NCBI RefSeq assembly: GCF_001426085.1
Contig: NZ_LMRR01000005.1
Span: 116,389-180,388, forward strand
From: Rhodococcus sp. Leaf278
Lineage (GTDB): Bacteria > Actinomycetota > Actinomycetes > Mycobacteriales > Mycobacteriaceae
Reading direction: 5' to 3'
DNA: 64,000 nt
In this document: positions 47,710-55,650 of the stretch, piece by piece
Layout: each line of letters opens with the position of its first letter
How positions within the stretch are numbered: the stretch's first letter is position 1
Translations under genes and position numbers: made by a program
Notes under the pieces: model-generated
Told to the model about the DNA's origin: nothing
Seen by the model: the letters and a program-made list of their open reading frames with translations, nothing else
Databases searched by the model: none

Positions 47710-47860
47710 GACGCGTGAGGTGGCTGTCAGCTAGCCGCTATCGCTGACGGATTCACTGCGAAGACCGCGCGAGCGGCAAGCGAATCCCAGGCAGCTACCC
47801 GGCCCTCGAGCCCCCGACCTGTCCGGTCGGGACCTGAAATCAGGTATGGCTCGAGGGCCG
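47671..47860 (+). ncRNA. Candidate structured small RNA with an 11-codon internal frame
   Basis: A predicted promoter would give an RNA of about 190 nt. Its start carries GAGAGGAGG (a strong ribosome-binding site) and a short frame (47699-47734) encoding [11 protein letters not shown]. The stop lies in the loop of a stem CTGTCAGC/GCTGACGG (47724-47731 with 47743-47750). A hairpin CCGC-GCGA-GCGG closed by ATTC/GAAT follows. The 3' part (47800-47860) folds as a three-way junction: a perfect 13-bp closing stem (CGGCCCTCGAGCC with its complement), an inner seven-bp hairpin CCCGACC/GGTCGGG and a five-bp hairpin ACCTG/CAGGT. No same-strand gene follows for 1 kb, so it seems a free-standing RNA or dual-function RNA. 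I do not recognise it as a known family. Confidence 0.5.
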
Positions 47861-47886
47861 TTCGCATGCAACGAGAAGAAATGAAA

Positions 47887-48600
47887 TCAGCCGATGTAGC
47901 GCGACAACCGTGCGGACAACCGCGGTGCGAGTGGGCCGTCGGCGACAACGCGTTCCTCGACGTACGCCAGATCTCCGCCCTCGACGATTCCGTACAGGCG
48001 GCGCGCTCCGCCGACCAGCGCACCCGAGGTGCTGCGGATGACGACGTCGGTGGCGAGTTCCCACGAGGACTTGGTGAGTGCGTGTCCGTAATAGAGTTCG
48101 ACCACACCGGTGCTGTGGGTCAACAGAAGTTCGATGACCTCTTCGTTCTCGGAACCTTTGAGTCCGTGGCCACCGCTGACGCGCCAGAATCCGGTTTCGC
48201 GGAGGTCGGGGTGAGCGTAGTTGCCATCGGAGTCGAGCCGCCACGAGCGCGATTCCCAGCTCAAGTAGCTGCCGCCGTCGTGGGTGATGACGATCTGCTG
48301 TCCGAAGGGGTAGTCGGTTCCCAGTTCGGGGTCGTGCCCTTCGCCTTCACCGCGCCAGACGCCGACGAGAGGCAACAGCGCCAGCATCGACGGATCCAGG
48401 TCGGGACCGAGCCGCAGGTTGGCGGTGTCGTCGGGATGAGGGATATCGGGCAGTACCGGGATGTTCCGAGACGATGCCTCGGCGAACTTCTGTTCGGCCG
48501 CTGCTATCGCTTCGTCACCACTGGTGGCGGGGACGTCGCGTCTCTCGTCGGCCCTGCCCTCGTCAGCACTGCCGGGTTGCCCCGCAACCGGATCCGTCAC
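47887..48600 (-). CDS. Nitrobindin-like FABP-fold protein
   Basis: The 237-residue protein has an N-terminal disordered tail of about 65 residues, then a ten-stranded barrel with the family signature G80-V-W82-R-G84-E-G86 and later [26 protein letters not shown]. Nitrobindins bind heme and isomerise peroxynitrite, with a His near the C-terminus as iron ligand. Here that region reads [15 protein letters not shown] without His, so heme may be absent or bound differently. It matches the family of Rv0813c, whose ligand is uncertain. The GTG start overlaps the stop of a 39-residue membrane peptide gene. Confidence 0.82.
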   Translation of the reverse strand: MTDPVAGQPGSADEGRADERRDVPATSGDEAIAAAEQKFAEASSRNIPVLPDIPHPDDTANLRLGPDLDPSMLALLPLVGVWRGEGEGHDPELGTDYPFGQQIVITHDGGSYLSWESRSWRLDSDGNYAHPDLRETGFWRVSGGHGLKGSENEEVIELLLTHSTGVVELYYGHALTKSSWELATDVVIRSTSGALVGGARRLYGIVEGGDLAYVEERVVADGPLAPRLSARLSRYIG

Positions 48601-48716
48601 GACTCGTCGTTGACCAGTCGGTAGACGACGTAGAGCGAGAACGCGATGATGGCTATTGCCGCAAGCACCAGCAACAACTCGAAGAAGATGACCACGAGTG
48701 CGAGTTTAACCCGCAT
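48597..48716 (-). CDS. 39-residue single-span membrane peptide
   Basis: This short frame encodes [20 protein letters not shown] followed by a hydrophobic run and the tail YRLVNDES. Nearly the whole peptide is one membrane helix with a basic N-terminus and acidic C-terminus. Its TGA overlaps the GTG of the nitrobindin-like gene, so it is likely translated and coupled. The upstream GGGAAA could serve as ribosome-binding site. Function unknown. Confidence 0.6.
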   Translation of the reverse strand: MRVKLALVVIFFELLLVLAAIAIIAFSLYVVYRLVNDES

Positions 48717-48925
48717 GGTTTCCCACTGAGAACAGTGGCCCGAATCCGACGTGTGTCTTTGGTGACATCTAACCGACTTCGGCTCGGAAAGTGCGCTGGG
48801 TCACTCGTACTGGTGGAGAAATCCCGAACAACAGGTACCTTCTTCGGGGGACGTCGGACGCCCGTGGGCGAATTTCCGACGTTGTTCACTGTGTTGTCGT
48901 GAAGGCTGGGGAGGTCTCTGCAGAA

Positions 48926-50440
48926 ATGCTGCGTCGTAAGCGTGTCCTGACATCGTCGTTCGGTTCCGTGGTGCTTCGATCGGCGGTCGTCGCACTGACG
49001 CTGGCGCTCGCAGCACCCGCCGCCGCGCTGGCCGCCCCGGATTCGGGCTCGTCCGATTCCGGTTCGTCGGATTCCGGGTCTGCCGACTTCGGTTCGTCTC
49101 AGGGCCCGAACATCGATCCGAACAACTACGCGCAGGACTGCCCGGATGTACTGCTGTTGGCGGTGTCCGGAGCCACCGACTCCGCCGCAGATCGCAATCC
49201 GCTGAACGAAGAGGCGCAGACGATCGCGTCGAATTGGGTCGGCAACGTCACGGTTCCGGTCGGTGAGGCGAACGCGGACAGCCCCGGGACCGTCGGCTGG
49301 CTCTACGTTCCGTACACCTCCACCTACGGCTTCGACGTGCTCGACGACGTGGCGACGTACCAGGAATCGATCGACGACGGCATCGCGTCGACCAACCGGT
49401 TGATGAACGAGTACAAGACCAAGTGCGGCGAGAAGACCAAGTTCGCGCTGCTCGGGTACAGCGTCGGCGGGGAAGTTCTCGATCGGATCTCGGTCGACCT
49501 CGGACACCGTGATCCCAACGCGCTCGTCACGTCCGACGACGTCGTCGGCGTCATCATGGTCGGGTCGCCGTACCGCCCGGCCGGGGTGCCGAACTTCGGC
49601 GACGAGGTCGGTGAGTCTCTCGGCGGTTTCATGGATCAGTCGCCCCGCGACTACGGCACCATGACCGACAAGGTCACCTGGTCGTGTCGGCCCTGGGATC
49701 TGGCGTGCGATGCACCGGACAAGATCGAGCTGCTGCAATTGGCGCTCGGCGTACTGGGACAGATGCGGTTGACGCTGCTGAATCCGGTGCAGACCGTGTC
49801 CGATTTCGGCCGGACGGTCGCTACCATCGCCACCCGCGCGATCATCGACATCGCCACTAACAAGTCCTGGCTCGAATCGGACGAGACTTTGTTGCAGGTT
49901 CTGGTCAAGGTGTCCGACCGGCGATACCAGGTGAACGACGCAGAGGCTGTCGCAGCGCTGTCCCCCGACCAGCTTTTCGCCGATCTGAACTGGGCACTCG
50001 GACCGGGCGCGGAGACCGTGGAGGCGAAGTTGCGCGCCGAAGGCGAAGGTCTGGTGGACAACAACAAGGGCATCGTCGACGTGGTCCTGGGCCCCTACCT
50101 GGCGCTCGGCTTCCTGCAGCACCTGTCCTACTGGTACAACGACCCCAACGACGGTGTCGAGTGGGAAAGCGAGAAGATGGTCGCGTGGGTGACCGATCTC
50201 GCTCGTACCGAACGCGAGAAGAACAACGCACCCGCTCCGGTCGATCCGGCCACGCCCGAGGCTCCCATGACCGAGACGCCCGCGCCTGCGCCGGAGCCGC
50301 GGCTGCTGCCCGAGCCGGGTACGCAGACCCGAGTCAGTGACCTCGGTGCCTTCCTCGAGTCCCAGGGCATTCCGGTCCCGGAGGGATTGTTCCCGCCGCA
50401 GTACTCCACGGTTCCGGAGCCGGTGCCCGCGACCGGCTAG
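48926..50440 (+). CDS. Secreted cutinase-like serine esterase
   Basis: The 504-residue protein has a signal peptide (basic MLRRKRVL, hydrophobic core, cleavage near ALA-APDS), a Ser/Asp/Gly-rich linker with repeated SGSSDSGS, and a cutinase-like alpha/beta hydrolase. The nucleophile elbow is LLGYSVGGEVLDRI, and paired Cys residues (DCPD, KCGEK, SCRPWDLACD) fit the disulfides of the family. A Pro/Glu-rich C-terminal tail follows. Such enzymes cleave lipid esters, cell-wall mycolates or polyesters outside the membrane. ATG at 48926 is chosen for the signal peptide, with GGGGAGG eleven bases upstream. A bidirectional terminator follows. Confidence 0.8.
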   Translation: MLRRKRVLTSSFGSVVLRSAVVALTLALAAPAAALAAPDSGSSDSGSSDSGSADFGSSQGPNIDPNNYAQDCPDVLLLAVSGATDSAADRNPLNEEAQTIASNWVGNVTVPVGEANADSPGTVGWLYVPYTSTYGFDVLDDVATYQESIDDGIASTNRLMNEYKTKCGEKTKFALLGYSVGGEVLDRISVDLGHRDPNALVTSDDVVGVIMVGSPYRPAGVPNFGDEVGESLGGFMDQSPRDYGTMTDKVTWSCRPWDLACDAPDKIELLQLALGVLGQMRLTLLNPVQTVSDFGRTVATIATRAIIDIATNKSWLESDETLLQVLVKVSDRRYQVNDAEAVAALSPDQLFADLNWALGPGAETVEAKLRAEGEGLVDNNKGIVDVVLGPYLALGFLQHLSYWYNDPNDGVEWESEKMVAWVTDLARTEREKNNAPAPVDPATPEAPMTETPAPAPEPRLLPEPGTQTRVSDLGAFLESQGIPVPEGLFPPQYSTVPEPVPATG

Positions 50441-50449
50441 AGGACGAAA

Positions 50450-50486
50450 AAGAACCCCGCACCTGCCGAGCAGGTGCGGGGTTCTT
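50450..50486. terminator. Bidirectional terminator after the cutinase-like gene
   Basis: AAGAACCCCGCACCTG and its exact complement form a 16-bp stem with loop CCGAG, flanked by A-rich and T-rich ends. It lies between convergent genes and would stop transcripts of both the cutinase-like gene and the DUF1416 operon. Confidence 0.9.
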
Positions 50487-50508
50487 CGTTTCTGGCGGTG
50501 CTGCGAAG

Positions 50509-50814
50509 TCAGACTCCGACGGTGACGTCGGCAGAGTGCACGCCTGCGCCTTCGGGAGCGATGACGGTGTCGCCGTTGCCCGATGCCGACAGTGCACGCA
50601 GCGTCCACTGGCCGGGAGCGGCGAAGAAGCGGAAGTCCCCGGTGCCCGACGCGACGACCTCGGCGGTGAATTCGCCGGTGCCGTCGAGCAGACGCACGAA
50701 CGCTCCCGCTACCGGCTCACCGTCGCCGGCGAGAACGCGGCCGGTGATGACCGTTTCCTTTTCGACGTCGACGCCTGCGGGGATGGTCTGGCCCTGTACG
50801 GGTGCTCCACACAT
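50509..50814 (-). CDS. DUF1416 protein (SseC-like)
   Basis: The 101-residue protein begins MCGAPVQGQTIPAGVDVEKE and continues as an Ig-like or carboxypeptidase-regulatory-like beta sandwich (VITGRVLAGDGEPVAGAFVRLLDGTGEF). That is the SseC/DUF1416 pattern of actinobacteria, always next to a CysA2-type sulfurtransferase. The N-terminal Cys2 after Met may carry sulfur, but this is only inferred. Its ATG lies one base after the rhodanese stop, so it is part of that operon. Confidence 0.88.
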   Translation of the reverse strand: MCGAPVQGQTIPAGVDVEKETVITGRVLAGDGEPVAGAFVRLLDGTGEFTAEVVASGTGDFRFFAAPGQWTLRALSASGNGDTVIAPEGAGVHSADVTVGV

Positions 50815-50815
50815 A

Positions 50816-51652
50816 TCAGTGAACCTCCAACTCGATGGGTGCTCCGACGAGGGAGCCGTACTCGACCCAGCTGCCGTCGTAGTTCTTGACGTCTTCCTTG
50901 CCCAGAAGCTCCTTGAGGACGAACCAGGTGTGGCTCGAACGCTCACCGATGCGGCAGTAGGCGATGGTGGCCTTCTCGTCGTCGTAGCCCTTGGCCTTGT
51001 ACAGCTCTTCGAGCGCATCGTCGGACTTGAATGTGCCGTCCTCGTTGGCGGTGGTGCTCCACGGAATGTTGATCGCGGACGGAACGTGGCCACGCTGCTG
51101 AGCCTGTTCCTGCGGCAGGTGAGCCGGGGCGAGGATCTTGCCCGAGAACTCGTCGGGCGAGCGCACGTCGATCAGGTTCTTGTTGCCGATGGCGTCGATG
51201 ACCTCGTCGCGGAATGCACGAATCGACAGGTCGGGAGCCTCGGCTCGGTACTGAGTGGTTTCCCGGCTGACGACGTCCTTCGACAGCGCGCGTCCGTCGA
51301 GTTCCCACTTCTTGCGTCCGCCGTCGATGAGCTTGACGTCCTTGTGGCCGTAGAGCTTGAAGTACCAGTAGGCGTAGGCGGCGAACCAGTTGTTGTTTCC
51401 GCCGTACAGGACGACGGTGTCGTCGTTGCTGATGCCCTTCGCCGACAACAGGTCCGAGAACTGCTCCTGGCCCAGGAAGTCGCGGCGAACCGGGTCCTGC
51501 AGGTCCTTGCGCCAGTCGAGCTTGACTGCACCTTCGATGTGTCCGCCGTCGTAGGCGCTGGCGTCTTCGTCGACCTCGACGAAGACGATCTTCGGTGCGT
51601 TCAGGTTCTGCTCGGCCCAGTCGGCAGAGACCAGGACGTCGGAGCGAGCCAT
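50816..51652 (-). CDS. Thiosulfate sulfurtransferase (rhodanese, CysA2-like)
   Basis: The 278-residue enzyme has two rhodanese domains. Only the second has the active-site loop CRIGERSSHTWF with Cys233 in TIAYCRIGERSS. The first shows HIEGAVKLDW, and the second YCRIG and WSTTANEDG. It transfers sulfane sulfur from thiosulfate to acceptors such as cyanide or thiols in the cytoplasm. It resembles CysA2/CysA3 of M. tuberculosis. It lies between the DUF4395 and DUF1416 genes behind a polycysteine leader, so expression should rise when cysteine is short. Confidence 0.93.
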   Translation of the reverse strand: MARSDVLVSADWAEQNLNAPKIVFVEVDEDASAYDGGHIEGAVKLDWRKDLQDPVRRDFLGQEQFSDLLSAKGISNDDTVVLYGGNNNWFAAYAYWYFKLYGHKDVKLIDGGRKKWELDGRALSKDVVSRETTQYRAEAPDLSIRAFRDEVIDAIGNKNLIDVRSPDEFSGKILAPAHLPQEQAQQRGHVPSAINIPWSTTANEDGTFKSDDALEELYKAKGYDDEKATIAYCRIGERSSHTWFVLKELLGKEDVKNYDGSWVEYGSLVGAPIELEVH

Positions 51653-51731
51653 GGTGTTCCTTTCGGTCTTTCTTGTACGGATCGGAAGAAGGGGTGTCAG
51701 GACAGGTGTGGAGCCTGCGAAACGACCCAGT

Positions 51732-52202
51732 TCAGGAGGTGCTGCGCACTCGCGCCGCGAGCGGGTAGATCATGCACCCGAGGCAGACCGCGAACGCGGC
51801 GTTGAGAAACGCCGCGAACAGGGCGAAGCCTGCGGCCACGGTGCCGACGACGGGAGCGCCGAGGGCGAAGCCGAGAACTCCGACGGCGGCGAACACGAAT
51901 CCCACCAACTGAGCGAACTTCAACGGAGCCACCGGCTCGCGTTCGCTGGTCGGGGAGAGCCGCGGAGCGACGAACGTCGCGTAGATCGTGCCGTAGGGAC
52001 TGTGCTTGGGTCCGCGGACGGCTCCGATTCCGAACACGATCGCCTGTAGCCCGAGCAGGATTGCCGCTGCGGGGACCGAGAACGTGGTCAGGAGAATCAC
52101 GACGACCAGAACGGCGGTGGTGATCCACGCTGCGAAGCGGGGGCCACGGACGTCGACCTGGTCGAGCGTGGGGGAGACGGTGTGGGTGTCGGGTGTCGAC
52201 AT
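51732..52202 (-). CDS. DUF4395 membrane protein
   Basis: The 156-residue protein has about four membrane helices in two pairs (ITTAVLVVVILLTTFSVPAAAI and LVGFVFAAVGVLGFALGAPVV), the conserved start DVRGPRFAAW, and CLGCMIYPLA near the end with two Cys. DUF4395 proteins accompany sulfurtransferases and thioredoxin-like proteins and may handle sulfur or thiols in the membrane; that is inferred. It is the first full gene after the polycysteine leader. Confidence 0.82.
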   Translation of the reverse strand: MSTPDTHTVSPTLDQVDVRGPRFAAWITTAVLVVVILLTTFSVPAAAILLGLQAIVFGIGAVRGPKHSPYGTIYATFVAPRLSPTSEREPVAPLKFAQLVGFVFAAVGVLGFALGAPVVGTVAAGFALFAAFLNAAFAVCLGCMIYPLAARVRSTS

Positions 52203-52309
52203 CGAGAAGTACTCCTGTGCGGGGCCGGGGCACGCTACATGGGCAGTGCTCGGACGTGGATTCCTGTCGAGGGGCCGACATCACGCATGGGCGTGGCGGC
52301 AGAAGGAAA

Positions 52310-52396
52310 TCAGCAGCAGCGACAGCAACAACCGCCCAGTCGGCACAGATCAACCGTGCGTCGACTGGTGAGCATCAGCTCGTGGCGGGAGAACAC
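52310..52396 (-). CDS. Leaderless polycysteine leader peptide (cysteine-responsive uORF)
   Basis: On the minus strand a GTG at 52396 starts a 28-codon frame ending GGCCCRCC before TGA at 52312-52310: five Cys in the last six residues, plus one earlier. TAGGAT (52409-52404), a -10 box, lies exactly seven bases upstream, so transcription should begin at or next to the GTG, making it leaderless. An internal ATG at 52375 gives 21 residues. Such polycysteine uORFs upstream of sulfur genes act as cysteine-sensing attenuators in mycobacteria. The DUF4395, rhodanese and DUF1416 genes follow. Confidence 0.75.
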   Translation of the reverse strand: MFSRHELMLTSRRTVDLCRLGGCCCRCC

Positions 52397-52403
52397 GAAG
52401 AGC

Positions 52404-52409
52404 ATCCTA
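52404..52409 (-). promoter_or_regulatory. -10 element for the leaderless sulfur-operon leader
   Basis: TAGGAT on the minus strand fits the actinobacterial -10 pattern TANNNT. It is seven bases before the GTG of the polycysteine frame, the spacing expected between -10 and transcription start for leaderless messages. A -35 element is not obvious. Confidence 0.55.
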
Positions 52410-52454
52410 CCTGCTACCAGCGGCGCATCGAACCGCCCACCCGAGCGTAGGTGG

Positions 52455-52874
52455 TCACAGGGCGTCGAGCGCCGACCGCAGAGCCGCCGCGGAGGGAACC
52501 CCCGCGATTCTCGAGCGCCGACGCAAGTCGGTGTCGAGCACGAACGTGGTGGGCAGCGACAGCACCCCCAGCTCGCGAGCGAGGACCGGATGGGCATCGA
52601 TGTCGAGCTCTACTTCGCGGGCCCCACCGCGGTCGTCGAGTACTTGGCCTACGACGCGACGGACGGCGGCACAGGGTCCGCACCAGTCCGCCGAGAAGTG
52701 CAGCACGGTCGCGGTGTCGGTCGTGACGCCTGCCTCCAGCAGGAGAGGACGTACAGCGTCGGAGTCGGAGTCGGTCTCTCGTACCGCGCGCACGGTGCCG
52801 GATCGGCTCCGGAGGTAGAAACCGGTAGCCACGGCAAGGACCGCCACGACCACCAGAACTGTGATTCCAATCAC
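52455..52874 (-). CDS. Membrane-anchored thioredoxin-fold protein
   Basis: The 139-residue protein has an N-terminal anchor (ITVLVVVAVLAVATGFYL), a short linker, and a thioredoxin domain with active site W64-C65-G66-P67-C68 and cis-Pro in VLSLPTTFVLD. The anchor without signal cleavage puts the redox domain either outside or inside depending on topology; positive residues RSRSG after the helix favour the cytoplasm. It overlaps the LmeA-like gene upstream by four bases. A thioredoxin (ThiX, Rv0816c as I recall) has the same place in M. tuberculosis. Confidence 0.88.
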   Translation of the reverse strand: MIGITVLVVVAVLAVATGFYLRSRSGTVRAVRETDSDSDAVRPLLLEAGVTTDTATVLHFSADWCGPCAAVRRVVGQVLDDRGGAREVELDIDAHPVLARELGVLSLPTTFVLDTDLRRRSRIAGVPSAAALRSALDAL

Positions 52875-53650
52875 GGCTTCTCGATCTCGTTCAGGTCGAT
52901 CGTCACGTTGTCGCCCGAACCCTCGATGACGATCTGCGACCCTTCCGCGTACACGTCGGTCGGCAGCAGTCCGAAGGGCAGGTTCTGACTCTCGATGGTC
53001 TTGGTGAACAACCCGAGCACCGTCGGCTTGGCGAAGTCGGGAATCGTGAAATCCGCCCGACCCTCCGGACCGAAGTAGAAGTCCGATGCCACGATGGCGA
53101 CGCTGTCTCCCTCGAGCAGCAGATCGGCTTCGACGCTCACCGTCGTTTGCAGTGGGCCGACCGGCACCGTTCCGGTCAGCACGACGCCTCCGGTGGTCGT
53201 CTTGCCCGAGCCGCCGGAGCCGCCCGTGCCGTCGGACTTGTCGGCCGGCGGCGCAGAAACCTGCAGGTCGACGATGCCGAGGAACCGCCCGAGGTCCGTC
53301 GCCTCGATGCGGACACGGCCGTCGAGTTCGTCGACCGGAATGGCCCGAACGTTGTTGTCGATCAGGTCGGACAGGGCGATGTGTACGCCGCGGAGGTTGG
53401 CCTCGATCGTCGTCGAGCCGACGTACTCGGTGGGGACGTCCTGAGCCCTGATCTCGATGTTCTGGTAGCGGCCGTCCGCTGCCTGCGTCAAGAACGGGAA
53501 GCCGTGCACGATCACCTGGGGGTCCGAATTGAGTTCGCCACCCGCACGAATCGCGCGTGAGACCCGGTACTCGGAGTACGCCGCCGCGCCGAAATCCACG
53601 ACGAGCGCAAGGGCCAGCAGGCTGACGAGTCCGATGAGAAGTGTGCGCAC
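52871..53650 (-). CDS. LmeA-like DUF2993 protein
   Basis: The 259-residue protein begins with a signal or anchor (VRTLLIGLVSLLALALVVDF) and then DUF2993: GGELNSDPQVIVHGFPFLTQAADGRYQNIEIRA, where VxVxGFPFLTQ is diagnostic. The domain is split by a Gly-rich loop (KSDGTGGSGGSGKTTTGG). LmeA in mycobacteria is a periplasmic lipid-binding protein that supports mannan elongation of lipoglycans; this paralogue may do similar. GTG at 53650 is used; the frame further up has no signal-like part. It diverges from glnR. Confidence 0.82.
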   Translation of the reverse strand: MRTLLIGLVSLLALALVVDFGAAAYSEYRVSRAIRAGGELNSDPQVIVHGFPFLTQAADGRYQNIEIRAQDVPTEYVGSTTIEANLRGVHIALSDLIDNNVRAIPVDELDGRVRIEATDLGRFLGIVDLQVSAPPADKSDGTGGSGGSGKTTTGGVVLTGTVPVGPLQTTVSVEADLLLEGDSVAIVASDFYFGPEGRADFTIPDFAKPTVLGLFTKTIESQNLPFGLLPTDVYAEGSQIVIEGSGDNVTIDLNEIEKP

Positions 53651-53780
53651 GCGTCCATTGTGACCGACGGGTGCCGCACTGCCCGCTTCGGCCAGTTGTA
53701 CGGACAAGCTAGTCTGTGTCCTTGACGAACACTCCAATCCAGCTCGGGCTGGACCGGCCAGCAGCAAGAACGGAGACGCA

Positions 53781-54542
53781 GTGGAGCTCCTACTACTGAC
53801 CTCCGACCCCAATCCGGAGGGCGTTCTTCCATCCCTTGCTCTTCTGGCGCATCACGTGCGCCCGGTGCCCACCGAGGTCTCCTCGCTACTCGAAGCGGGT
53901 TCGGCCGATATCGCTCTCGTGGACGCCCGCACCGATCTGGCTGCAGCACGCGGGTTGTGTCGACTGTTGGGAAGTACCGGCTCGGCCATCCCCGTCGTCG
54001 CAGTCCTCACCGAGGGCGGGCTGGTAGCCGTCAACTCCGATTGGGGCCTGGACGACATCCTGCTTCCCGGTACCGGGCCGGCAGAACTGGACGCGCGCCT
54101 GCGGCTGCTCGTCGGGCGTAGCGGCGGCGTCGCGAGCCCGGAGACTTCGGGCAAGATCACGCTCGGCGAGCTGATCATCGACGAGGGCACCTACACCGCG
54201 CGCCTGCGTGGTCGTCCGCTCGACCTGACCTACAAGGAATTCGAGCTGCTGAAGTATCTGGCTCAGCACGCGGGCCGCGTGTTCACTCGCGCCCAACTGC
54301 TGCAGGAAGTGTGGGGCTACGACTTCTTCGGTGGCACACGCACCGTGGACGTCCATGTTCGACGCCTGCGTGCCAAGCTCGGTACCGAGTACGAATCGCT
54401 GATCGGCACCGTGCGCAACGTCGGATACAAGGCGGTCCGGCCCGCGCGGAACAGCAAAGGCGGCCCAGCGGCATCGGACGGCGCGGGCGGGGATTCCGGC
54501 GATGCGGATTTCGAGTTCGAGCAGGAGAGTACTCTCTCGTAG
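53781..54542 (+). CDS. glnR: GlnR-type winged-helix response regulator
   Basis: The 253-residue protein is an OmpR/PhoB-type regulator: a receiver-like N-terminal domain with Asp48 in IALVDARTD but without the usual full acidic pocket at its start ([10 protein letters not shown]), then a winged helix [24 protein letters not shown] with [15 protein letters not shown]. This is the pattern of the orphan GlnR of actinobacteria, which controls nitrogen assimilation genes without phosphorylation by a partner kinase. An acidic tail of about 30 residues follows. Start GTG at 53781. The mshD start codon directly follows its stop, as in mycobacteria. Confidence 0.9.
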   Translation: MELLLLTSDPNPEGVLPSLALLAHHVRPVPTEVSSLLEAGSADIALVDARTDLAAARGLCRLLGSTGSAIPVVAVLTEGGLVAVNSDWGLDDILLPGTGPAELDARLRLLVGRSGGVASPETSGKITLGELIIDEGTYTARLRGRPLDLTYKEFELLKYLAQHAGRVFTRAQLLQEVWGYDFFGGTRTVDVHVRRLRAKLGTEYESLIGTVRNVGYKAVRPARNSKGGPAASDGAGGDSGDADFEFEQESTLS

Positions 54543-55448
54543 ATGAGTTCGGATACTGCGTTCGGCGTCCATCCCATCGACGGCGACGCACCGTCTCCTC
54601 GCGTTTCCGGCGAGATTCATGGGATCCTTTCTCGCGCAACGGAAGCCGACGGTACCGCGCCCCTGTCGGAGCAGGCAGTGAAGGCGGTCGACGCGGGCGA
54701 GAACGTCGTTCGGCTCGTCGCCACCGAAGGTGATCGAGTCGTCGGCTACGCCGGAATCGCCGACGGGATGGCCGAGGCGGTGGTCGATCCGGCTTCCCGC
54801 GGTCTCGGCATCGGTCGCGAATTGGTTTCTCGCGCACTCGATATCGGGTCCGAGGCGCGAATCTGGGCGCACGGCAACATCGCCGCGGCGCAGTCCGTTG
54901 CAGCTCGTCTCGAGCTGACGGTGGTTCGGGAGTTGCTGCAGATGCGTCGGGCATCGGCCACTCCTGATCTCCCCGATGTTGTTGTGCCGGATGGTATTAC
55001 GTTGCGGACCTACCGAGGCCATCAGGACGACGCCGAGCTGCTGCGAGTGAACAATGCGGCGTTCTCATGGCATCCCGAGCAGGGTGGCTGGACCGATCGC
55101 GACATCGCCTCGCGCCGCGACGAACCGTGGTTCGATCCGGCGGGTCTCTTCCTGGCGTTCGAGGAGGGCAGCGACCACCTGCTGGGATTTCACTGGACGA
55201 AAGTGCACGCCGCCGAAGCGAGCGAGCCGGCCATCGGTGAGGTGTACGTCGTCGGCATCGATCCGGAGTCCCAGGGCCGTGGTCTCGGCCGAGTGCTGAC
55301 CCTGGCGGGCCTGCATTACCTGCGCAGCCGCGAACTGAGCCAGATCATGCTGTACGTCGAGGCGGACAACACCGCCGCCGTGCACACGTACACCAAGCTC
55401 GGGTTCGTGAATTACCACGTCGACGTCGCGTACGCGCGCACCCCGTAA
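54543..55448 (+). CDS. mshD: Mycothiol synthase
   Basis: MshD acetylates Cys-GlcN-Ins with acetyl-CoA in the last step of mycothiol synthesis. The 301-residue product has two GNAT domains. The N-terminal one includes AVVDPASRGLGIGRELVSRAL and the active C-terminal one VYVVGIDPESQGRGLGRVLTLAGLHYL with the acetyl-CoA loop QGRGLG. Between them, NNAAFSWHPEQGGWTD is a family signature. It starts at the base after glnR stops. Its presence marks the organism as a mycothiol producer. Confidence 0.96.
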   Translation: MSSDTAFGVHPIDGDAPSPRVSGEIHGILSRATEADGTAPLSEQAVKAVDAGENVVRLVATEGDRVVGYAGIADGMAEAVVDPASRGLGIGRELVSRALDIGSEARIWAHGNIAAAQSVAARLELTVVRELLQMRRASATPDLPDVVVPDGITLRTYRGHQDDAELLRVNNAAFSWHPEQGGWTDRDIASRRDEPWFDPAGLFLAFEEGSDHLLGFHWTKVHAAEASEPAIGEVYVVGIDPESQGRGLGRVLTLAGLHYLRSRELSQIMLYVEADNTAAVHTYTKLGFVNYHVDVAYARTP

Positions 55449-55468
55449 ACGGACATTTCCAGCGCGGT

Positions 55469-55490
55469 GTTCATCTTCCGTTCACCCACG
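55469..55490 (+). promoter_or_regulatory. PHO-type box upstream of pstS
   Basis: GTTCATCTTCC followed at once by GTTCACCCACG makes two 11-base direct repeats starting GTTCA(T/C)C, the arrangement of actinobacterial PHO boxes bound by PhoP or RegX3/SenX3-type regulators. It lies about 160 bases before the pstS GTG. Phosphate-starvation control of pst is thus expected. Confidence 0.7.
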
Positions 55491-55650
55491 CGGGGGTAAA
55501 CGTCTACCACCTGCCCTTACCTTTCTCCGTGGGTGGCAACCTACGCCGCCTGGTGCGAGGTTCTCTCGAGGAGCCGGCACCCACACAGTCACAGCACGGC
55601 CGATCAGGTCCGAGCCGTGGACACGGCCCAAGATTCCTCGGAGGAAACAG

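Noticed and set aside
47800..47860. tRNA-like cloverleaf
   Set aside because: It is a three-way junction without an acceptor CCA, anticodon arm of proper size or T-loop consensus.
47887..48716. The structured RNA as a leader of the nitrobindin operon
   Set aside because: That operon is on the opposite strand and converges on the RNA, so a leader role is impossible; only antisense or terminator roles could link them.
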